DNA from: JAKACA01 sp050010115
GTDB taxonomy: Bacteria; Actinomycetota; Acidimicrobiia; Acidimicrobiales; Bog-793
Direction: 5' to 3'
Length of the DNA: 28,073 bases
Assembly: GCA_050010115.1 (NCBI GenBank)
Contig: JBEKLQ010000048.1
Coordinates: 1-28,073 of the forward strand
Shown here: positions 14,711 through 20,338 of the stretch, piece by piece
Layout of the letters: every line of letters starts with the position of its first letter
Numbering within the stretch: the first letter of the stretch is position 1
Made by a program: the position numbers and the translations under genes
The notes under the pieces: generated by a model
Told to the model about the DNA's origin: nothing
Database searches by the model: none
Seen by the model: the letters and a program-made list of their open reading frames with translations, nothing else

Positions 14711-15772
14711 ATGGAGCGAGACAAGGCACTCGACATGGCGCTCAGTCAGATCGAGAAGCAGTTCGGCAAGGGGTCCATCATGCGGATGGGTGAGCACATC
14801 GGAGTGGGAGTCGCGGCGATCTCGACTGGAGCGTTGGCCTTGGACCTCGCCCTCGGGATCGGAGGCCTTCCCCGTGGCCGGGTCGTTGAGATCTTCGGGC
14901 CGGAGTCGTCCGGCAAGTCCACTCTGGCCCTTCACGTCGTCGCCGAGGCGCAGCGCAACGGCGGCATTTGCGCCTACATCGACGCGGAGCACGCGTTGGA
15001 TCCGGTCTACGCCAAGGCGATCGGCGTCGACATCGACGAGATGTTGATCTCCCAGCCGGACACCGGCGAACAGGGTCTCGAGATCGCCGACATGCTCATC
15101 AGGTCGGGTGCGATCGACGTCGTTGTGATCGACTCGGTCGCCGCGTTGACGCCCCGAGCTGAGATCGAGGGCGAGATGGGGGACACCCACGTCGGGCTCC
15201 AAGCGCGGCTGATGTCCCAGGCGCTCCGGAAGTTGACCGGCACGCTTGCGAAGTCGAACACGATCGCCGTGTTCATCAACCAGCTACGGGAGAAGATCGG
15301 CATCTCCTACGGCTCGCCGGAAGTGACTCCTGGTGGTCGGGCGCTCAAGTTCTACTCGTCGATCCGCCTGGAGATCCGCCGAGTGGAGACCATCAAGGAC
15401 GGTGCCGAGATGATCGGCAATCGGACTCGGGTGAAGGTCGTGAAGAACAAGTGCGCCCCGCCGTTCCGGTCGGCGGAATTCGACATCGTGTACGGCAAGG
15501 GCATCAGTCGCGAGGGTTCGATCCTGGACGTGGCGGTCGACTTGGGCATCGTGAAGAAGTCGGGTGCCTGGTACACCTACGAGGGTGAGCAGCTCGGGCA
15601 AGGCCGGGAGAACGCCAAGCATTTCCTGCGCTCGACGCCGGAGATGCTGATCGAGCTCGACCAGCGCATCCGGGAGATGGTTGCGGTGAAGGATGAGCCG
15701 GCGGCCGCCACCGAGGACGTGCAGCTCGAGGACGTCCTCGACGACGATGACGCACCGATCTCGCTGAGCTGA
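14711..15772 (+). CDS. recA: Recombinase A
   Basis: RecA forms ATP-dependent filaments on single-stranded DNA, drives strand exchange and triggers LexA self-cleavage. The 353-residue protein has the amino polymerisation helix (DKALDMALSQIEKQFGKG, 4-21), Walker A GPESSGKST (63-71), VVIDSVAAL (Walker B region), and the strand-exchange loops around EMGDTHVGLQARLMSQALRK and QLREKIG. The carboxyl tail is acidic (EDVLDDDD), as usual, and the length is normal with no intein. Regulation is clear from the SOS box and -10 upstream. No recX follows; instead comes a strong hairpin and then non-coding sequence. Confidence 0.98.
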   Translation: MERDKALDMALSQIEKQFGKGSIMRMGEHIGVGVAAISTGALALDLALGIGGLPRGRVVEIFGPESSGKSTLALHVVAEAQRNGGICAYIDAEHALDPVYAKAIGVDIDEMLISQPDTGEQGLEIADMLIRSGAIDVVVIDSVAALTPRAEIEGEMGDTHVGLQARLMSQALRKLTGTLAKSNTIAVFINQLREKIGISYGSPEVTPGGRALKFYSSIRLEIRRVETIKDGAEMIGNRTRVKVVKNKCAPPFRSAEFDIVYGKGISREGSILDVAVDLGIVKKSGAWYTYEGEQLGQGRENAKHFLRSTPEMLIELDQRIREMVAVKDEPAAATEDVQLEDVLDDDDAPISLS

Positions 15773-15797
15773 ACCCCGCACGCGGCACCCGCGTTGC

Positions 15798-15858
15798 CCA
15801 CGAAGCGGTGCTGCCGACGGGCACGCAACCCGTGCCCTTATGGCACACCGCCTCGTGG
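15798..15858 (+). terminator. Nested double hairpin after recA
   Basis: An outer stem pairs CCACGAAGCGGTG (15798-15810) with CACCGCCTCGTGG (15846-15858), 12 of 13 matches. Inside it GGGCACG (15819-15825) and CGTGCCC (15831-15837) form a perfect 7-bp stem with a 5-base loop, followed by TTAT. It begins 25 bases after the recA stop and is its likely terminator or 3'-protecting structure. Confidence 0.65.
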
Positions 15859-16001
15859 CCTGCGCGATCACCTGTGCCCCTACGCCAGCGGGTTTCGTGC
15901 CCGTCGGTCACCGATCTGCGGCTGGCACCGGATGCCCACCGGCGCAGTCACCGGTCGAGCGCGAGCATTTCGCCCCTAGGCAATCGCGCTCGGACGGCGC
16001 T
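15859..16001. other. Non-coding spacer after the recA terminator
   Basis: This forms the first half of a 397-base stretch between recA and the DsbA-like gene that has no recognised gene. Several short CACCGG-type repeats occur, but I see no tRNA, no riboswitch and no protein homology. Confidence 0.5.
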
Positions 16002-16007
16002 TACTAT
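16002..16007 (+). promoter_or_regulatory. -10 element of a possible small transcript
   Basis: TACTAT is the strongest -10-like hexamer in this spacer and lies 9 bases before ATG 16017. The -35 region is not convincing. Confidence 0.35.
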
Positions 16008-16016
16008 TACGGTTAG

Positions 16017-16139
16017 ATGACGAACAGCGGCAGCTGTGCAGTTGACCGTCTCCTCAGGATGGCACCGGCCTGCGGGCCACCGCTTGGCTGTCGCTGTCGT
16101 CATGTTACGGCAGGTGGTGTGGGACGCTGGCAGCCGTAA
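16017..16139 (+). CDS. Possible 40-residue Cys-containing small protein
   Basis: ATG 16017 opens a 40-codon frame (start MTNSGSCAVDRLLRMAPACG, with cysteines at 7, 19, 25 and 27) that ends with TAA at 16139. It follows a TACTAT -10 by 9 bases and stops one base before the 8-bp hairpin at 16141-16167, so promoter, frame and terminator line up as a small unit. I recognise no family. The frame could be chance; the transcript might instead be a non-coding RNA. Confidence 0.25.
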   Translation: MTNSGSCAVDRLLRMAPACGPPLGCRCRHVTAGGVGRWQP

Positions 16140-16140
16140 C

Positions 16141-16167
16141 CGCCCTGGTGCCTCCGGTCCCAGGGCG
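16141..16167. terminator. Hairpin after the DsbA-like gene
   Basis: CGCCCTGG (16141-16148) and CCAGGGCG (16160-16167) form a perfect 8-bp stem with an 11-base loop, 2 bases beyond the stop of the leftward DsbA-like gene. It could stop transcription from both sides. Confidence 0.6.
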
Positions 16168-16169
16168 AC

Positions 16170-16793
16170 TCAGCGTGGGATCGAGGTGTGCTTGAACTCG
16201 TTCAGTTCGGGGAGCCCCTCATCGCCGAACAAGGTGAGCAAGCGCTCGATCGTGCGTCGCGCCAGCGCACCGTCCCCAGCCGGGCGCGTCATCAGTCGCA
16301 CGAACGCCGCCTGGTCACCGACGAGGAACGTTGGGACACCCCACACGGAGTGGTCACGCTCGGCGGCGTCGTGCTCCTTGCGGAAGGTGTCCAGTGGCCA
16401 GCCGCTCTCGATCTCGGCGAACACGTAGTCAGCGTCGGCGCCTTCGCGCTCCAGCACTGCGCGAAGCGAAGCTTCCTCACGCAGATCGCCACCTTCGTCG
16501 TGACGCAAAGCGAACAGGGCCCGGTGCACGGCGAGAAACTGTCCCGGGAACCGGTCCCGAACGACCAGGCCTACTTCGATCGCCAAGAGGTCCTGGGCCT
16601 TGGCCGGGTTGTCCCAGACCGGCGGGTCACCTTCCTCGAGATGCATCTGGTTCAGCGAGAACGGCACGAAGTCGACCTCGAATGGCGCGCCCGCCTCCAG
16701 GGCGGCGATCACGTGCTCATGGGCGTTGCGGGCGAAGGGGCACCGGTAGTCCCACGTCACTGCGAACTGGAACGGGTGCTGAGTATCGGTCAC
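16170..16793 (-). CDS. DsbA-like thioredoxin-fold protein with one active-site Cys
   Basis: This 207-residue protein belongs to the DsbA/FrnE/2-hydroxychromene-2-carboxylate isomerase superfamily. The active site reads DYRCPFARNAH (about 15-25), a CPFA in place of the CxxC pair, and the cis-Pro loop is WGVPTFLV near residue 160. The helical insert between them is present. With only one thiol it cannot perform dithiol exchange alone; glutathione- or mycothiol-type conjugation, reduction or an isomerase role is likelier. This is inference. There is no signal peptide, so it is cytosolic. GTG 16793 is chosen because the longer frame runs into the divergent GNAT promoter. It is followed by a hairpin. 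Confidence 0.82.
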   Translation of the reverse strand: MTDTQHPFQFAVTWDYRCPFARNAHEHVIAALEAGAPFEVDFVPFSLNQMHLEEGDPPVWDNPAKAQDLLAIEVGLVVRDRFPGQFLAVHRALFALRHDEGGDLREEASLRAVLEREGADADYVFAEIESGWPLDTFRKEHDAAERDHSVWGVPTFLVGDQAAFVRLMTRPAGDGALARRTIERLLTLFGDEGLPELNEFKHTSIPR

Positions 16794-16849
16794 GTGGAGG
16801 TCAACGCTGCAGGCGGCCCGCGGATTCCGCCAGTCCGAAGCCCGGCCGC

Positions 16850-16855
16850 TACCAT
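16850..16855 (+). promoter_or_regulatory. -10 element of the second GNAT gene (leaderless)
   Basis: TACCAT is followed by 7 bases and the GTG at 16863, which fits the leaderless pattern and decides the start in a frame that is open far upstream. Confidence 0.5.
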
Positions 16856-16862
16856 CGCACCG

Positions 16863-17480
16863 GTGCCCGAGCGTCCCGGTGCCAGCGTCGACGTCAGGCG
16901 TGTCGAACCGGCCGATATCGACCAGATCAGCCACTCACTCGCTCGGGCCTTCTACGACGATGTGGTGTCTCAGTTCCTGTTCCCCGACGACAGCCGGCGG
17001 ATCAGACGCCTCGAGCGGTACTTCCGGTTCCAAATCCGCACCATCTTCCTCCCGCGGGGCGAAGCATGGACCACTCCCGATCTCGACGCAGCATCTCTCT
17101 GGATGCCTCCGAAGAGCTGGCCTCCGTCGATGGGGGACGGGGTGTCTCAGCTGCCGGTGCTCGCGATACTGGGCCGGCGCACGTTTCGCGCGCTGCGTCT
17201 GGTGCAGTTGCTCGAGTCGCACCACCCACGCTCGCCGCACTTCTACCTGGGGACGATCGGTACCGACCCCGCCGTCCAAGGTCACGGCTACGGCTCGGCA
17301 TTGCTCCGGATCGTGCTCGACCGTTGCGATGCCGAGGCGACCCCGAGCTACCTGGAGTCATCCAAGGAGCGCAACTTGGCCTTCTACCACCGCCACGGTT
17401 ACGAGGTCGTCGATGAGGTCCTGATACCGCAGACCAACGTGAAACTGTGGCTCATGTGGCGAGAGCCCGGTGGTGGCTGA
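16863..17480 (+). CDS. GNAT family N-acetyltransferase
   Basis: This 205-residue GNAT shows the strand and acetyl-CoA loop HFYLGTIGTDPAVQGHGYGSALL (about 126-148; QGHGYG is the pyrophosphate loop) and ESSKERNLAFYHRHGYEVV (165-183) as the end motif. It resembles the GNAT at 13309-13950 in length and in these two motifs, so they are probably paralogues. The substrate is unknown. The GTG at 16863 is fixed by the -10 spacing; the frame stays open upstream but there it is antisense to the DsbA-like gene. It converges on the LysR gene with three bases between the stop codons. Confidence 0.86.
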   Translation: MPERPGASVDVRRVEPADIDQISHSLARAFYDDVVSQFLFPDDSRRIRRLERYFRFQIRTIFLPRGEAWTTPDLDAASLWMPPKSWPPSMGDGVSQLPVLAILGRRTFRALRLVQLLESHHPRSPHFYLGTIGTDPAVQGHGYGSALLRIVLDRCDAEATPSYLESSKERNLAFYHRHGYEVVDEVLIPQTNVKLWLMWREPGGG

Positions 17481-17483
17481 GCG

Positions 17484-18419
17484 TCATACGAGCCGGACGT
17501 GGTCCGGAGCCACCGCGGTCAGGCCCGGCGGTGTCAGCCTGGGGTCGAACACGATCTCGGTGAGCATGTCCAGCACCGCCCGGACCGGCGCCGACGGCAA
17601 CGTACGGGGCCGCTGTGCGACGCCGACCAGCCGGCGTGGGATCTCGGTCACCCGGACCGTCGCCCAGCGGTCCTGCAGATACTGCGGCACGGCCGTGGCG
17701 GGAAGGATCGCCGGACCGTAGCCCTCGAACGTGAGAGAGGCGATGAGCCGGGTGCTGTCGACTTCGGCCCGAGGCACGAGCTTCACTCCGAGCGGCGATA
17801 CCGCCTCGTCAAGCTCACGGCGGAAGGCCGTCCCCAAGTACGGCAGCAGGATCGGAATCCCGTCCAGCTCGCGCACACTGATCTCCCCGCGACCCGCGAG
17901 CGGGTGATCCAGCGAAGTCACGAGCACGAGCTCCTCCTCGAACAGCGGTATGAGGAGCAGATCCTGCGTGGCGTGCGGCAGGTTGAGGACGGCAAGATCG
18001 ACGTAGCCGCTGTCCAGCTGCGACTCGAGCGTCGTCGTCGTGGACTCCACGAACACGAGCCTCAGCGCAGGAAACCTCCCCGGTGCCACATCCAGCAGCT
18101 GCGGCACCAGCCAGCGGGCGGTGGTCCCGATGATCCCCACTCGCACCGTGCCAGCGATCTCGTGCTGGAGGGCGCGGACGTCGGCCTCGAGGGCGGCGAT
18201 CTCTGTCTGGGCACGCCGAGCGCGGGCGACCACCAGCTCGCCGGTGGACGTCAGCGCCCCCGTCGAGCGGTCGATGAGGGTGGTGTTGAGCTCCCGTTCG
18301 AGCTTCTTGACGTGAGCCGAGACGTTGGACTGCACGGTGTCCAAGGCATCAGCTGCTGCGGAGAACGAGCCGTGGTCCGCAATGGCGATGAGGGCGTTGA
18401 GTTGGCGTAGGTCCATCAC
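17484..18419 (-). CDS. LysR-type transcriptional regulator
   Basis: This 311-residue protein has the LysR helix-turn-helix at the amino end (LRQLNALIAIADHGSFSAAA, then DTVQSNVSAHVKKLERELN, about 4-46) and a periplasmic-binding-like effector domain (about 90-300). It should bind as a tetramer upstream of a divergent target and respond to a small molecule that is not identifiable. GTG 18419 followed by ATG is 9 and 12 bases after a TACTAT -10; ATG 18416 is equally possible. Two GATATC sites at 18435 and 18459 lie upstream, in the region shared with a rightward promoter. Its likely targets are its own gene and the small RNA or HAD-acyltransferase transcript on the other side. Confidence 0.92.
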   Translation of the reverse strand: MMDLRQLNALIAIADHGSFSAAADALDTVQSNVSAHVKKLERELNTTLIDRSTGALTSTGELVVARARRAQTEIAALEADVRALQHEIAGTVRVGIIGTTARWLVPQLLDVAPGRFPALRLVFVESTTTTLESQLDSGYVDLAVLNLPHATQDLLLIPLFEEELVLVTSLDHPLAGRGEISVRELDGIPILLPYLGTAFRRELDEAVSPLGVKLVPRAEVDSTRLIASLTFEGYGPAILPATAVPQYLQDRWATVRVTEIPRRLVGVAQRPRTLPSAPVRAVLDMLTEIVFDPRLTPPGLTAVAPDHVRLV

Positions 18420-18428
18420 AAAAAACGA

Positions 18429-18434
18429 TAGTAG
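18429..18434 (-). promoter_or_regulatory. -10 element of the lysR gene
   Basis: TACTAT on the minus strand, followed by CG and seven T's and then GTGATG. The region 18420-18460 is markedly AT-rich compared with the rest of the window. Confidence 0.6.
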
Positions 18435-18466
18435 ATATCACCAGCATATTCTTGACTGATATCAGG
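18435..18466. promoter_or_regulatory. Candidate LysR operator
   Basis: GATATCA occurs at 18435-18441 and 18459-18465; the second is the centre of the perfect palindrome CTGATATCAG (18457-18466). The sites are 24 bases apart and flank divergent promoters, as expected for recognition and activation sites of a LysR protein. Confidence 0.45.
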
Positions 18467-18482
18467 CGCCAGGCGCACAATG
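18453..18482 (+). promoter_or_regulatory. Rightward sigma70-type promoter
   Basis: TTGACT (18453-18458) and CACAAT (18477-18482) are separated by 18 bases. The operator palindrome overlaps the spacer. Transcription would begin near 18489, about 265 bases before the HAD-acyltransferase start. Confidence 0.45.
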
Positions 18483-18488
18483 TCTAGG

Positions 18489-18575
18489 TACAGACCACAG
18501 GATCTGTCGGAATCCCCCCCCGACCCTGTTGAGTCTTGAGAAGGGGTCGGCACCCCCCCCGCCGACCCCTTCTTC
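18489..18575 (+). ncRNA. Candidate small RNA or terminated leader
   Basis: The roughly 87-base stretch after the TTGACT/CACAAT promoter holds a small 5-bp hairpin (ACAGA 18491-18495 with TCTGT 18504-18508), a C8 run, and then the perfect 11-bp stem at 18541-18571. No protein frame is convincing. It may be a free small RNA or an attenuated leader of the downstream gene, which has its own -10 element. The call rests only on promoter and terminator geometry. Confidence 0.3.
18541..18571 (+). terminator. Perfect 11-bp stem-loop
   Basis: AAGGGGTCGGC (18541-18551) and GCCGACCCCTT (18561-18571) pair perfectly around the loop ACCCCCCCC, then CTTC follows. It has the strongest stem in the window. There is no long U-run. 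Confidence 0.65.
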
Positions 18576-18740
18576 GCGTCCGGTCTCAGGGAGCGTCAGA
18601 ACCGGAGCCAGAACCGCCGTCGCCCCAGGGGGAGTCTTCGTAGGCCTCCGGCAAACCCGATGCGAACCCACGCAGCTGCGCGATCACCTCGGGCCCCGCA
18701 CCCAATCGGCACCCAATCATTGTGGCGTGCCGGCGGACAC

Positions 18741-18746
18741 TAGGGT
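18741..18746 (+). promoter_or_regulatory. -10 element of the HAD-acyltransferase gene (leaderless)
   Basis: TAGGGT is 7 bases before GTG 18754, which decides the start of a frame that is otherwise open from 18529. A GTG at 18748 is also in frame but only one base from the hexamer. Confidence 0.5.
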
Positions 18747-18753
18747 CGTGACC

Positions 18754-20334
18754 GTGGGCCGCACCGCCGCTGTTTTCGATCTCGACCGCACGCTGCTCAG
18801 GGGCGCGAGCGGACCCCTGATCAACGAGGCCCTCACCGAGCTCGGCTTGCGCAACACGAAGATCCCCGGCGAGACCCTCCTCTACAAATCGTTCGAGCTG
18901 TTCGGCGAGAACCCAGTCGGCATGGCACTCGCGAGAGTTGCTGCCCTCGCCGTGCGTGGGTGGTCGGTGGACCGGCTGCGGGCCGCCGGGCGCCGCGCCG
19001 CTGAGCTGCTGGTCACCGAAGTCGCCTCGTACGTGCCTGGACTGCTCGAGGAGCATCGGCGGGAAGGTCACCTGCTCGTGCTCGCCACGACTACCCCCGA
19101 CGACCTCATCCGCCCATTGGCGGAGCGGCTCGGGATCGACGACGTCGTGGCCACTCGGTACGCATGGACCGACGGGGTGTACACGGGCAAGCTCGACGGA
19201 GGGTTCGTCTGGGGTCTCGGGAAGCTCAATGCCGTGCGGAGCTGGGCGGACCGCCACGATGTCGATCTCAGCGAGAGCTTTGCGTACTCCGACAGTGTGA
19301 ACGACGTGCCTCTCTTGTCGGCCGTGGGTCACCCCCGGGCCGTCAACCCGGATCTACCGCTGCACGCGCTCGCCACGCTGCGGCGCTGGCCGATCTTGCA
19401 CCTCGACGTGCCGCCGGGTGTGCCCACCCTCGGTGGTGTCGAGGCATTCGACCTGGGCAGGCTCATGATCCGGCCGGAGCTGTTCCCGTATGCCCGGTTC
19501 GACATCGCCGGAGTCGAGAACATCCCGGACTCGGGCTCGTTCATTCTGGTCTCCAACCACCGCAGCTACTTCGACGTGGCGGCAGTGGCGCTGGTGGTGG
19601 AGCGGAAGGGAAGGTCGACGCGGTTTCTCGGGAAGAAGGAACTGTTCGACGCTCCGATCGTCGGCCAGTTCGCCCGTGCGTTCGGCGGCATCCCGGTGGA
19701 GCGGGCCGGCAACGCAGCAGGATCGCTCGGGCCGGCCGAGCAGGTGCTGCGTGCCGGGGAAGGGCTGGTCGTGCTGCCGCAAGGCACGATCCCGAGAGGC
19801 CGGGCGTTCTTCGACCCGGAGCTGACTGGCAAGACGGGCGCTGCGCGGCTCGCAGCCGCTACCGGAGCTCCCGTGATACCTCTCGGTCTTTGGAACACCG
19901 AGGCGGTCTGGCCGCGGTCGTCCACCCTGCCGAACATTGTCAACGTGCTCTCGCCGCCGATGGTTCGCGTGCGTGTCGGTCCGGCCGTGGAGGACCTCAA
20001 GCTGGGTCGCACGGACGCCGTGGCGGATACGGCGATAATCATGGCGGCTATCGCCGCTTTGTTGCCCGACGAGGCTCGGGCCGGCCGGGAACCCACGCCC
20101 GAGGAGCTCGCCCGCACGTACCCCAAGGGGAAGGTGGGGGAGGAGCGGGCGGTCGGGGTGTCGCCGGCAAAGACACGCCCGGCGGCGAAGGCACCCAAGG
20201 CACCCAAGGCACCTCGGGCCACGAAGGCACCCAACGCACCCAAGGCACCCAACGCACCCAAGGCACCCAACGCACCTCGGGCCACGAAGGCGCCCAAGGC
20301 GCCCAAGTCCGGCACACCCCGCCGGCCTCGCTGA
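18754..20334 (+). CDS. HAD-IB phosphatase fused to a PlsC acyltransferase, with basic tail
   Basis: This 526-residue protein joins a HAD-IB phosphatase domain (1-210; FDLDRTLL with Asp 9 and Asp 11, ATTTPDDL at 111-118, YSDSVNDVPLL at 178-188) to a 1-acylglycerol-3-phosphate acyltransferase domain (about 245-440; NHRSYFD at 268-274 is the NHx4D motif). Together these fit lysophosphatidic acid acylation and phosphate removal in membrane lipid synthesis; this fusion is known in actinobacteria. The last 55 residues are a Lys/Ala/Pro repeat (KAPKAPRATKAPNAPKAPN), highly basic, which may bind DNA, RNA or anionic lipid. Four bases separate its stop from the AsnB-CofE fusion, so both are cotranscribed. 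Confidence 0.88.
   Translation: MGRTAAVFDLDRTLLRGASGPLINEALTELGLRNTKIPGETLLYKSFELFGENPVGMALARVAALAVRGWSVDRLRAAGRRAAELLVTEVASYVPGLLEEHRREGHLLVLATTTPDDLIRPLAERLGIDDVVATRYAWTDGVYTGKLDGGFVWGLGKLNAVRSWADRHDVDLSESFAYSDSVNDVPLLSAVGHPRAVNPDLPLHALATLRRWPILHLDVPPGVPTLGGVEAFDLGRLMIRPELFPYARFDIAGVENIPDSGSFILVSNHRSYFDVAAVALVVERKGRSTRFLGKKELFDAPIVGQFARAFGGIPVERAGNAAGSLGPAEQVLRAGEGLVVLPQGTIPRGRAFFDPELTGKTGAARLAAATGAPVIPLGLWNTEAVWPRSSTLPNIVNVLSPPMVRVRVGPAVEDLKLGRTDAVADTAIIMAAIAALLPDEARAGREPTPEELARTYPKGKVGEERAVGVSPAKTRPAAKAPKAPKAPRATKAPNAPKAPNAPKAPNAPRATKAPKAPKSGTPRRPR
20188..20306. repeat. 9/18-bp coding repeats in the acyltransferase tail
   Basis: GGCACCCAA-type 9-bp units repeat in pairs (AAGGCACCCAACGCACCC, 18 bp) and encode K-A-P-N-A-P. 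A longer block starting GCACCTCGGGCCACGAAGG occurs twice, at about 20210 and 20272. Such arrays vary in length by slippage. Confidence 0.75.
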
Positions 20335-20338
20335 GTTC

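Noticed and set aside
15773..16169. tRNA or other known RNA gene in the recA downstream spacer
   Set aside because: No acceptor stem, anticodon loop or TPsiC-like GTTCGA pattern fits; only hairpins are seen.
18529..18753. 75-residue amino extension of the HAD-acyltransferase
   Set aside because: It would begin inside the 11-bp stem-loop with a TTG and is low complexity; the family starts at the FDLDRT segment and a -10 element precedes GTG 18754.
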